Translations under genes and position numbers: made by a program
Shown: piece after piece, positions 35,283-42,498 of the stretch
How positions within the stretch are numbered: the stretch's first letter is position 1
Layout of the letters: each line of letters begins with the position of its first letter
Notes under the pieces: model-generated
Databases searched by the model: none
Seen by the model: only the letters and a program-made list of their open reading frames with translations
What the model was told of the DNA's origin: nothing
Source of the DNA: RXOA01 sp964547105
GTDB taxonomy: Bacteria; Bipolaricaulota; Bipolaricaulia; UBA7950; UBA9294
DNA: 64,000 nucleotides
Assembly (NCBI GenBank): GCA_964547105.1
Contig: CAZJLO010000002.1
Coordinates: 1 to 64,000 of the forward strand
Direction: 5' to 3'

Positions 35283-36080
35283 CTACGCCTTGGGACAGCG
35301 CATGACATCGGAACGGAGAACGCCGAGAGAGCCCTTGAGGTATGAGATGAATCTCTCAACAGGTTGGTCATTCTTGTCAAACGACGTTCCCGACAACCGC
35401 AAGCACGGATCCCACAGAGGGATCCCAAGGAGCTTGGTTTCATCGATCCCGGATCGGACGGCCATGACTTCCCGTTCCGCATGGCAGACCCGTACGCCGA
35501 GCCTCTTCTGCAGTAAGTTGTAGAGATCCGTATCGTACTCGGACGGATCCAGGTCCATCAGCGCTCCGAACCTTGACCGAGGGAGGTACGAGTTCACAAA
35601 AAGGATCGGCTCATCATCGACGAATCGAAGGCGACGCAGGTAGATGACGTCTTGCTCATCCGTCCGCAAGGCGTTCCTGAGTTCCAGCGTCGTTGGAAGG
35701 ATCTCCCGGGAGATAAGAGCCGTGCGATAAGGCTTCTCAAGCCGCTGAAGCATTTCTCCGAAACTGATGAGTTCTCCCATGAAAACGAGCGGAACGGACT
35801 GGGAATCCGGCACGTAGGCGCGCTTTCCGCGCTCGCGGCAGATGTGCCCCTCGGCGATGAGTTCTCGCATTGCGCGGCCGACGGTCGGTCGACTCACAGC
35901 GAGTGCTTCGGCGATCTCCTCCTCGCTGAAGAACTCCGAGTTGGGAGCGAGGTCACCGCTTTCGATGAGGCCCATCAGAACCTGCTTAACTTGATGGTAC
36001 AGTGGGAGAGCACCGGTCTCGTCAAGCATGTCGCGGAATTGCAGGAGTAGGCCTGCATTGTTGCTGTGTGAACCTATCAT
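35283..36080 (-). CDS. GntR family regulator with UTRA domain (HutC type), copy 2
   Basis: Regulator of 265 aa. The winged helix LPLYHQVKQVLMGLIESG ... EEEIAEALAVSRPTVGRAMRELIAEGHICRERGKRAYV is followed by a UTRA domain (YLRRLRFVDDEPILFVNSYLPRS). It lies in the VOC-LarA-GntR-C_GCAxxG-HAD operon, 127 bases after the LarA-like gene. A 17/23 match to the shared operator (36065-36087) covers its own start codon, suggesting autoregulation. It is the strongest candidate for control of this operon and sugar module 1. Confidence 0.9.
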   Translation of the reverse strand: MIGSHSNNAGLLLQFRDMLDETGALPLYHQVKQVLMGLIESGDLAPNSEFFSEEEIAEALAVSRPTVGRAMRELIAEGHICRERGKRAYVPDSQSVPLVFMGELISFGEMLQRLEKPYRTALISREILPTTLELRNALRTDEQDVIYLRRLRFVDDEPILFVNSYLPRSRFGALMDLDPSEYDTDLYNLLQKRLGVRVCHAEREVMAVRSGIDETKLLGIPLWDPCLRLSGTSFDKNDQPVERFISYLKGSLGVLRSDVMRCPKA

Positions 36081-36087
36081 GACAAGA
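36065..36087 (+). promoter_or_regulatory. Degenerate copy of the shared operator at the GntR-2 start
   Basis: 17 of 23 positions match the element at 24845-24867, including TATCAT and ACAAG. It spans the start codon of GntR copy 2, so part of the similarity may come from coding constraint. Confidence 0.4.
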
Positions 36088-36207
36088 GTCTACCTCCTCC
36101 TTCCTGCTTGCACAAAGGGGTCGCTTCTGTGCAGAGGCGGCAACGGGAAGCTGGCGATTTGGTCGACAGCGGATCCTTCTTCCTCGGAGGAATCGCTTGC
36201 GCGCCCA

Positions 36208-37623
36208 TCACGATTGCACGGAGAAGATAGGGCGCGGGTCGGCGAAGAAGCGGGGAAGAACGAGAATGTCCGGATTCTTCTTGCCGACGACATTCATTGC
36301 CACCTTGAGAGCTGCATCGAAGTCCGGCGCAGGCGTCAGGCCGTGCTCCCGGATGAGCCCGGGCAGCACATCTCCCGCAACAATCGACGCTGCGGCGAGC
36401 TTCCAGTGATGAGCCGCATCGCCGCACATCATGATGCTGTGCTTCGGACTGAATGCGTAGTGGTGCTTGTAGGCCCTGACGTAGTCCGGATGGTTCGCGA
36501 AGTAGTCGCGATGCTGGAAGAACTCCTCGACATCGAAGCACTCACGGAAGATCTGTAGCGCTTCGTGGTCGGCCGGCCGGTGCTTGGAAATGATTCCTCT
36601 GCACTGTGCAAGCGAGATCAAGACACCACCTTCACGGAGAAGAGGGCGATTCTGAGCCATGCGGAGCACCTGAGACAAGGTGCCAAGGCAGCCGGGGTTG
36701 TCACTGGTATCGTATCCCAGATCATGAGCGATGCCGTTGACAACGATGTCGAACTGCGAAATGTCCACTAGATGATTCTTATCTGCTCGGGCATACTCGA
36801 CCTTCTCAAGCTCCGGAACATGACCGGCAAACACGTCGACGATGCCATTCCCCGGACCGACAAGCGCGTCGACATAGAAGATTCTCCTCCCGGTGACTTT
36901 CTCGATGGTTGCGTGCGCGGCCAGCTTGTGCCGGCGGTAGAGGTTCTTCTCGGGCAAGTACTCTGCATGAAGCACATCGAGCGTCTTGTAGATCGAGTAC
37001 GCATGAAGCGAATCGAGCGTGCGATGCGAGGCAAGGCCGATCGAGACACCCTGGCCGGCGTACCCGCCGAATCCGAGAGGCTTGATGGTGCCGACGTAGA
37101 TCAACTGATCGGAGTCGACCAGAGCATGATCGTACTCCACATGATCACCGAACTCAGTGACGCCAAGGAAAACATTGCCGTCAATGCAATCGTGGTTGCG
37201 GATCCTGCTAGAAGCGCCGTCAAACGGACAAAAACGATCGTACACTGCATCGCCAACAAGGGCGCGCAACTCGAACACCGTGCACTTGCGATGTCCGCCG
37301 ACAGCGCACACGAGGTCGATCTTCTCATCGGGGATGCCGATGTGGTTCAGCTCATCAAGGAGAATCGGCATGATTGTCTTGAGCGGCAGCGGGTGCTTGA
37401 ACCCGTCGTCAAATGCGATTGTGACGCTATTGCCGGGCTTAACCAGATCGGAGAGAGGTTCCATGCTGATTGGATTGGCAAGAGCGTTGCGCACGGCTGC
37501 TTCCGGATCCGGATGCAGCGCGATCTCCGGGTACTGTGGCGTTCCGTATCGGAGCACGGTGGCGGAATCCGGAACCGAGATCTCCTTCCAAGTGTTGGCG
37601 TACTGAACCGTTACCTTCTTCAC
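36208..37623 (-). CDS. LarA/DUF2088 family protein (lactate racemase-like)
   Basis: Protein of 471 aa from the GTG at 37623 (AGGAGG upstream; GTGA overlap with the VOC stop). It shows DUF2088/LarA marks: DLVKPGNSVTIAFDD, AVGGHRKCT and IRNHDCID (positions of the histidines that bind the nickel pincer cofactor in LarA), and IGLASHRTL. LarA relatives racemise or epimerise 2-hydroxy acids. No larB/larC/larE cofactor genes are in the window. With a VOC enzyme and an AOR regulated in common, it may epimerise a sugar acid or hydroxy acid of the pathway. Confidence 0.82.
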   Translation of the reverse strand: MKKVTVQYANTWKEISVPDSATVLRYGTPQYPEIALHPDPEAAVRNALANPISMEPLSDLVKPGNSVTIAFDDGFKHPLPLKTIMPILLDELNHIGIPDEKIDLVCAVGGHRKCTVFELRALVGDAVYDRFCPFDGASSRIRNHDCIDGNVFLGVTEFGDHVEYDHALVDSDQLIYVGTIKPLGFGGYAGQGVSIGLASHRTLDSLHAYSIYKTLDVLHAEYLPEKNLYRRHKLAAHATIEKVTGRRIFYVDALVGPGNGIVDVFAGHVPELEKVEYARADKNHLVDISQFDIVVNGIAHDLGYDTSDNPGCLGTLSQVLRMAQNRPLLREGGVLISLAQCRGIISKHRPADHEALQIFRECFDVEEFFQHRDYFANHPDYVRAYKHHYAFSPKHSIMMCGDAAHHWKLAAASIVAGDVLPGLIREHGLTPAPDFDAALKVAMNVVGKKNPDILVLPRFFADPRPIFSVQS

Positions 37624-38018
37624 GTGGGGTCCTCCTTGTTCTCCTGTTCTCGAGGCGGCCGTTGCACCAATTCCAGCAGATTCCCTTCGGGATCCCTGAA
37701 GTAGGCGATCTGCCACCCCGCGCTGGTACTGCGGTGCTCCAAAACGGAAATCCCCGCATCTCGCAGCCTGTGTAGTGCGCGGCTGACATCCGTGGTCGAG
37801 AAAGCCAAATGAGGCAGTCGATCGCTCTCCGAGGGGGGCGGCGGGGACGAGTTGGGAAGGATCTCGATGCGCTGCCCGGAAGAGTCCATGAGAAAGACAA
37901 TCGGGAGGCGGTAATCGCTGCAAAGAATCCGCTCCCTGCAAACACCGAACCATTGCTCGTACCATGATGCTAGAACGAGGGGATCTCTTGCTCCTAGGGC
38001 GATATGATCGATCAGCAT
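37620..38018 (-). CDS. VOC (glyoxalase/bleomycin-resistance) family protein
   Basis: Metal-dependent VOC-fold protein of 132 aa: beta-alpha-beta units beginning LIDHIALGARD and PHLAFSTTDVSRALHRL, ending with AYFRDPEGNLLELVQ, whose Glu is a usual metal ligand. The ATG at 38018 follows GGAGAAA. It is the first gene of a six-gene minus-strand operon. It may be an epimerase, lyase or dioxygenase; anaerobic context favours an isomerase or lyase role. Confidence 0.85.
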   Translation of the reverse strand: MLIDHIALGARDPLVLASWYEQWFGVCRERILCSDYRLPIVFLMDSSGQRIEILPNSSPPPPSESDRLPHLAFSTTDVSRALHRLRDAGISVLEHRSTSAGWQIAYFRDPEGNLLELVQRPPREQENKEDPT

Positions 38019-38039
38019 GTTAGGTTTCTCCGTGGAATA

Positions 38040-38062
38040 GCTTGTAATGATATCCTGACATC
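38040..38062 (-). promoter_or_regulatory. Shared 23-bp operator, copy 2
   Basis: On the minus strand this element matches copy 1 (24845-24867) at 21 of 23 positions, including ATATCATTACAAGC without a mismatch. It begins 10 bases after the -10 box of the VOC promoter (13 bases for copy 1). Confidence 0.75.
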
Positions 38063-38072
38063 CTGCTACAGT

Positions 38073-38101
38073 AGTGTATACCCTCGATCGATTCGAATCA
38101 A
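38073..38101 (-). promoter_or_regulatory. Promoter of the VOC/LarA/GntR operon
   Basis: Minus strand: -35 TTGATT (38101-38096), 17-base spacer, -10 TACACT (38078-38073). Confidence 0.7.
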
Positions 38102-38148
38102 CCGACAGAGAGTCGCGGTGCGAAACAGCTTCTCGCGCGATTCCGGCA

Positions 38149-38177
38149 TTGACACAAACGGTCTTCATCTGTAAGAT
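38149..38177 (+). promoter_or_regulatory. Promoter of the DeoC-like/deoC pair
   Basis: -35 TTGACA (38149-38154), 17-base spacer, -10 TAAGAT (38172-38177). A CATCT ... AGATG inverted repeat (about 38166-38187) spans the -10 and start region and may be an operator. Confidence 0.75.
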
Positions 38178-38353
38178 TGTGAAGATGTTATAGCAAGCTA
38201 GCAAGAGATGAGGAAACAATCTCTGCCAAAGAAGAGAACGGCTGCTTTGGCAGAGGGATTCCAGATAGCGGTTTGTGGAGAACGAGGCAGGAGGAAGCAC
38301 GACTTAGATGTGCTGCTGGGATGAGAGCCTCGAGAACACAGAAGGAGGAGAGA

Positions 38354-39049
38354 ATGGAACAACAGATAAAAATTGCGCCAAGAAACATGCCCAAGTACAT
38401 CATCACGTCGCTGATCGAGGCAGACGTCACGAAGGATCACATCCTCGACTTCCTGACGCGCGTGAAGCCACATGGGTTCTTGTCCGTTGCGGTGGATCTT
38501 CCGTTTGTGGATACAGCTGTCGACTTCATGAAAGACGTCGATACACGGGTGACGACAGTATCTTCGTATCCGCTCGGGGGAATGACCACGGAGACGAAGC
38601 TGGATCAGGTTGCGTTTGCCCGCGAACACGGTGCGTTCGACATTGATGTCTCCATGAACTACTTCGCGATGAAGAGCGGGAAGTTTGCGGAGGTCGAGGA
38701 CGAAGTCCGACGGATCATGGATGAGGCACAGTCGGTCAAAGTCGTGCTGATCCCGCAAGTGGGAATTCTCACGAATGATGAGAAGGCAAAGACTTGTGAA
38801 GCGTTGCTCAAGGGTGGGTGCACCAACATCAAGACCGGTTCGGGGTTCGGGTGGACCACGGAACTCGAAGATGTCTTGTTCCTTAAGCGGAAGTTCGGGG
38901 ACGATCTGCACATCGAAGTGGCCGGCGGCGTGCGGACGTATGACGACGCGATGGCAATGATGAATGCAGGTGCGGAGATCCTTCATTCCAGCACAGCGTT
39001 CAAGATCTGCGGCATCGACGAGAAGCTCGCATACCAAAAGCAGGGGTGA
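38354..39049 (+). CDS. Divergent DeoC-like class I aldolase, copy A
   Basis: TIM-barrel aldolase of 231 aa from the ATG at 38354 (AGGAGG upstream). The Schiff-base lysine is kept (Lys160 in NIKTGSGFG) and Asp98 matches the proton-relay Asp of DeoC. The second DeoC active-site lysine (in the KxSGGIR strand) is replaced by Glu188 (HIEVAGGVR). It is paired with a canonical deoC directly downstream, and the same pairing recurs in the convergent operon. It probably cleaves a different phosphorylated substrate from deoxyribose 5-phosphate. Confidence 0.85.
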   Translation: MEQQIKIAPRNMPKYIITSLIEADVTKDHILDFLTRVKPHGFLSVAVDLPFVDTAVDFMKDVDTRVTTVSSYPLGGMTTETKLDQVAFAREHGAFDIDVSMNYFAMKSGKFAEVEDEVRRIMDEAQSVKVVLIPQVGILTNDEKAKTCEALLKGGCTNIKTGSGFGWTTELEDVLFLKRKFGDDLHIEVAGGVRTYDDAMAMMNAGAEILHSSTAFKICGIDEKLAYQKQG

Positions 39050-39054
39050 TAGGC

Positions 39055-39747
39055 ATGAACATCGATCGCAAGGCGTTTGCAGGAACGATAGATCACACGT
39101 ACCTCAAGATCGAGGGAGGGCCTGGAGAGATCACCCGAATCTGCTTGGAAGCAGAGAAGTACGGATTCGCTTCCGTGGCTGTCTACCCGACCGTGGTTCC
39201 GATGGCGGCTAAGCTGCTTCGAGGAACTTCGGTGCAGATTTGCGCTGCTCTGGGCTTCGATCTGGGTACGTACACGCCGGACCAAAAGGCCTTCGAGACG
39301 CGCGACATCATCGAGAAGGGGGCCACGGAGGTCGATTTGGTGATGAACGTGGCTGCCGCGAAAACGAAAGAATGGGGCCTGCTGGAGGAAGAATTCGGCA
39401 AGTTCCGCGAGGCGGCCGGCAAGACCACCGCGAAGATCATTCTGGAAACCTACCTTCTGACGGACGAAGAGAAGGTGAAAGCGTGTGAGCTGGCGAAGGC
39501 GGCGAAGCTCGACTTCGTCAAGACCTCCACTGGTTTTCGTAAGGGGACAGCCGAGAAGCCGGGCGGTGCGACGGTCCACGATGTGAAGCTGATGGGGGAA
39601 ACCGTGCTACCCGATGTGCGAGTCAAAGCCGCGGGTGGTATCCGGACACTGGATGATGCGTTGGCGTTGATTGAGGTCGGGGCGACGCGTTTGGGGTGCA
39701 GTGCGGGCGTTCAACTGATCGAGGCGTACGACAAACGGTTCGGCTAG
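39055..39747 (+). CDS. deoC: Deoxyribose-phosphate aldolase, copy A
   Basis: Class I aldolase of 230 aa with the full DeoC active site: Asp94 (EVDLVMN), Schiff-base Lys156 (FVKTSTGF) and Lys191 (VKAAGGIR). The N-terminus TIDHTYLK is typical. The ATG at 39055 is chosen over an upstream GTG (39046) for its AGGGG. The enzyme cleaves 2-deoxyribose 5-phosphate to glyceraldehyde 3-phosphate and acetaldehyde. The acetaldehyde could feed the AOR of module 1. Confidence 0.92.
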   Translation: MNIDRKAFAGTIDHTYLKIEGGPGEITRICLEAEKYGFASVAVYPTVVPMAAKLLRGTSVQICAALGFDLGTYTPDQKAFETRDIIEKGATEVDLVMNVAAAKTKEWGLLEEEFGKFREAAGKTTAKIILETYLLTDEEKVKACELAKAAKLDFVKTSTGFRKGTAEKPGGATVHDVKLMGETVLPDVRVKAAGGIRTLDDALALIEVGATRLGCSAGVQLIEAYDKRFG

Positions 39748-39819
39748 GGCACGGCTGGTGGCGGAAGGGAAGTGAGATTCGCCACCCGGACGAAAGCGGC
39801 TTCGAAAACGTTCCATGGC

Positions 39820-39854
39820 GGGGTGCTTCATCAAGAAGCACTCCGTTTTGTTTT
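39820..39854 (+). terminator. Rho-independent terminator of the deoC pair A
   Basis: A 10-pair stem GGGGTGCTTC / GAAGCACTCC (one GU) with loop ATCAA, followed by GTTTTGTTTT. It lies 72 bases after the deoC stop. Confidence 0.9.
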
Positions 39855-39935
39855 CGAGACGGATCGCCTTCCGTCTGAGTTTCAAGCCCTGCGTCGGGTA
39901 TTGATGTGGGGCAGCGGAAGTTTTCGGGAGAAGAA

Positions 39936-39978
39936 GACCGCGGCCAAATGAGCTCGTCGAGCTGACTTGGTCGCGGTC
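39936..39978 (-). terminator. Terminator-like hairpin after aldolase pair B
   Basis: A 12-pair stem with one wobble (39936-39947 with 39967-39978). On the minus strand it is followed by TTCTTCTCC, 22 bases beyond the stop of the DeoC-like copy B gene. It may act in both directions. Confidence 0.6.
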
Positions 39979-40000
39979 GGTTTGCTTGAGGGTGGCGAGG

Positions 40001-40669
40001 TTAGGAGCGTTTCGCGAGCTCAACGAGCATGTCGCATCCGGAGGTGCTGTGGATGAACGAAGCTCCTAGCTCAAGGAGATTGATCGCATCGGCAAGCCTG
40101 CGGATCCCGCCGGATGCCTCAAGTGAAACATCGGTCCCGAACTCTCGCTTGACGAGCGTGATGTCTTCCGGGAGACAGACGCCGCCGTGGCCGTTCGTCT
40201 TGATGCCGCGGATCCCTGATTCGAGGATCAATTCGGTCACCCAGAGCTTCTCCGTATTGGTGAGAATATGGTATTGAGGAATGACGATGATATCGAGCCT
40301 GCCTGCAATCAGGTCTGTCATCTCTTCGAGTTCACGTTTGATTTCGCCGGCGTCTCTTGACTTGATTGCGCTGAAATTCAGGGAAGGGTTGATTTCATCG
40401 AACTCGTGATCGAGCGCGAAGCTGATTTGATCGAGCTTGGTTGCGAGGGTCATCCCGCCAAGCGGATACCCGATGGCAGCGGTAATTAGAACGCCGGAAC
40501 CGGCAAAGAGCTCCTTGGCAAGAGGCAGAAAAGGCATGTCAACGGCGTAGGCGCTGATTGGGAACACCTTGACTTTGGCAATCGCGTCGCGAACCATGCC
40601 CTCCGTCACGTCGGCGCCAAGGATGCCGGTCTTGATCGTTTGTGCGAATCGCTCCGTGGTCCACTCCAT
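40001..40669 (-). CDS. Divergent DeoC-like class I aldolase, copy B
   Basis: TIM-barrel aldolase of 222 aa, paralogue of copy A (shared YPLGGMTxxTKLDQxxFA segment). The Schiff-base lysine is present (Lys157 in GIKTNGHGG), but Glu184 stands where DeoC has its second lysine (SLEASGGIR), the same replacement as in copy A. It follows the canonical deoC copy B by 12 bases at the end of sugar module 2. A specialised aldolase for the module's phosphorylated ketose is the likely role. Confidence 0.85.
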   Translation of the reverse strand: MEWTTERFAQTIKTGILGADVTEGMVRDAIAKVKVFPISAYAVDMPFLPLAKELFAGSGVLITAAIGYPLGGMTLATKLDQISFALDHEFDEINPSLNFSAIKSRDAGEIKRELEEMTDLIAGRLDIIVIPQYHILTNTEKLWVTELILESGIRGIKTNGHGGVCLPEDITLVKREFGTDVSLEASGGIRRLADAINLLELGASFIHSTSGCDMLVELAKRS

Positions 40670-40681
40670 CTTCGAAACCCC

Positions 40682-41359
40682 CTATTGAGCCATGGCCTGC
40701 AGCTGCTCGATAATCTTGACGCCGGCGCTGGTCCCGAGCCGTGAAGCACCTGCTGCGACCATCAGCTGTGCCTGCTCGGCGCTCCGGATGCCTCCGGATG
40801 CCTTGACGAGAGCGGCGTTCTTGACGGCGGACTGCATGAGATGGATATCGTGAACCGTGGCGCCGCCGGTGGAGAACCCAGTGGAGGTCTTGACAAAGTC
40901 GAGACCGGCTTGAACGGCAAGCTCACATGCCTTGATCTTCTCATCATCTGTGAGGAGACACGTTTCGAGAATGACCTTGACGATGTGGCCTTCCGTTGCC
41001 GACCGTAGTGCCTCCATCTCGCGGAGAACATAGCTGCCGTCGCCAGCCTTGAGAGCGGCGATGTTCATGACGAAGTCGATTTCATCGGCTCCTTGATCGA
41101 GCGCCTCTCGCGTCTCGAAGACCTTATTTTCGATGGTGAAACCGCCTGTGTGGAACCCGATTGCAGCATCTACTTTGACCGGAGTGCCGGCAAGCAGCTT
41201 GGCACAGCGGGCGACGTGGATCGGATGAACGGCGACGGAAGCAAAGCAGAACTTGGCTGCTTCAAGACAGGTACGAGCAAGATCTCCGTAGCGGGCGTCA
41301 ATGCGGAGCTCTGTGTGATCGATCATCGCAGAGATGTGTGAGTGTATTGGCTGTGACAA
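40682..41359 (-). CDS. deoC: Deoxyribose-phosphate aldolase, copy B
   Basis: Class I aldolase of 225 aa with complete DeoC active site: Asp95 (EIDFVMN), Lys157 (FVKTSTGF) and Lys186 (VKASGGIR). A TTG start at 41359 is chosen because AAAGGAG lies six bases upstream; the frame further up has no such site. It follows the module 2 permease after a 91-base gap that contains a hairpin. Same reaction as copy A; the sequence does not show why two are kept. Confidence 0.9.
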   Translation of the reverse strand: MSQPIHSHISAMIDHTELRIDARYGDLARTCLEAAKFCFASVAVHPIHVARCAKLLAGTPVKVDAAIGFHTGGFTIENKVFETREALDQGADEIDFVMNIAALKAGDGSYVLREMEALRSATEGHIVKVILETCLLTDDEKIKACELAVQAGLDFVKTSTGFSTGGATVHDIHLMQSAVKNAALVKASGGIRSAEQAQLMVAAGASRLGTSAGVKIIEQLQAMAQ

Positions 41360-41386
41360 GCAGGACTCCTTTCTTCTTGTGAAATA

Positions 41387-41413
41387 GGGGATGACCCCGG
41401 TTCGGTCATCCCC
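41387..41413 (-). other. Intercistronic hairpin between permease 2 and deoC copy B
   Basis: Perfect 10-base inverted repeat GGGGATGACC / GGTCATCCCC with a 7-base loop and no T run. It may stabilise the upstream transport mRNA or lower expression of the aldolases. Confidence 0.65.
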
Positions 41414-41450
41414 GCAATCAAAGTCAGTCTGCTGCACTCATTCGGCCAGG

Positions 41451-42497
41451 TCACTTGTCCGGACCTGCGTCTGGTTTCTTGAGAGGCTTCTTGTGTCTCC
41501 CGCGGAGGAAGATTGCCCGGATCTGTTCGCCGAGCCGCAGTCCGTTGCGGGAAGCGGCTACCTGGAGGTTGATCACGACGGCAACGAGGATTACGCCTCC
41601 GAGGACGGCGTCCTGGATGTAGGCGTTGGTTCCCATCAGAACCAGTCCGTTCTTGATCACAGCAAGGATGAACGAACCGATAAACGCTCCGCCGATGCTG
41701 CCAATGCCTCCGGAAAGGGCAGTCCCGCCGATGACGGTAGACGCAATCGCATCCAGCTCATAGCCGGCACCCTGGGTTGGCGACACCATTCGGAGGAAGC
41801 AGAGGGATACGATCCCTGCGAATCCAGCGGCGAACGAGGTGAGGATGAAATTCGTAATCTTGATCCGGTCGGTGTTGATCCCGGAGAGGCGTGCGGCACG
41901 AATGTTCCCGCCGGTCGCGTAGACCTTGTATCCGAACGTGGTCTTGCTCAGAAGAAGCCAGCTGAGCACAACCACGACCAGCAGCCAGATGATCGGGATA
42001 GGGAGGACGTCCCCAAGAACTCCTCCGCCCATGATCTTGGCGATCAGGCCGCGATCTCCCAGAACGCGAGGGCGGCTTCCGGAAACGACCAAGACAATGC
42101 TGCGAACGATCATCATGGTGGCCATGGTGGCGATGAACGAAGGAATCTTCGCTTTGGTCACCACGAGGCCGTTGAACAACCCGATGAGGCAGCAGCAAAT
42201 CAGAGCGAGCACGAAGGACAGAACGGGGGCGATGCCGGCTTCCATCATGACAATGGCGGAGATCCCGCTTAAGGCGAACGTCGATCCGATCGACAGATCG
42301 AACTCACCGGAGATGATCAGGAACGTGACGGCCATCGTCATAATCCCGAGTAGCGAACTCTGCCGCAGTACATTCATCAGGTTGTTGGCGGTGAAGAACG
42401 TGGATGTGGAGAGCCCAAAAAACAGCATGATGAGCACCAGGGCAAGGAGCACCCCGGACTCACGCATAGAGAAAAAGCGAGCGATCAGTTTCTTCAT
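41451..42497 (-). CDS. Sugar ABC transporter permease (RbsC type), module 2
   Basis: Membrane channel subunit of 348 aa from the ATG at 42497, one base after the ATPase stop. It has family segments FFTANNLMNVLRQSSLLGIMTMAVTFLIISGEFDLSIGS and GGTALSGGIGSIGGAFIGSFILAVIKNGLVLMG. The C-terminal tail is basic (GRHKKPLKK). It pairs with the ATPase at 42.5-44.2 kb and the binding protein at 44.6 kb. Paralogous to the module 1 permease. Confidence 0.92.
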   Translation of the reverse strand: MKKLIARFFSMRESGVLLALVLIMLFFGLSTSTFFTANNLMNVLRQSSLLGIMTMAVTFLIISGEFDLSIGSTFALSGISAIVMMEAGIAPVLSFVLALICCCLIGLFNGLVVTKAKIPSFIATMATMMIVRSIVLVVSGSRPRVLGDRGLIAKIMGGGVLGDVLPIPIIWLLVVVVLSWLLLSKTTFGYKVYATGGNIRAARLSGINTDRIKITNFILTSFAAGFAGIVSLCFLRMVSPTQGAGYELDAIASTVIGGTALSGGIGSIGGAFIGSFILAVIKNGLVLMGTNAYIQDAVLGGVILVAVVINLQVAASRNGLRLGEQIRAIFLRGRHKKPLKKPDAGPDK

Positions 42498-42498
42498 A

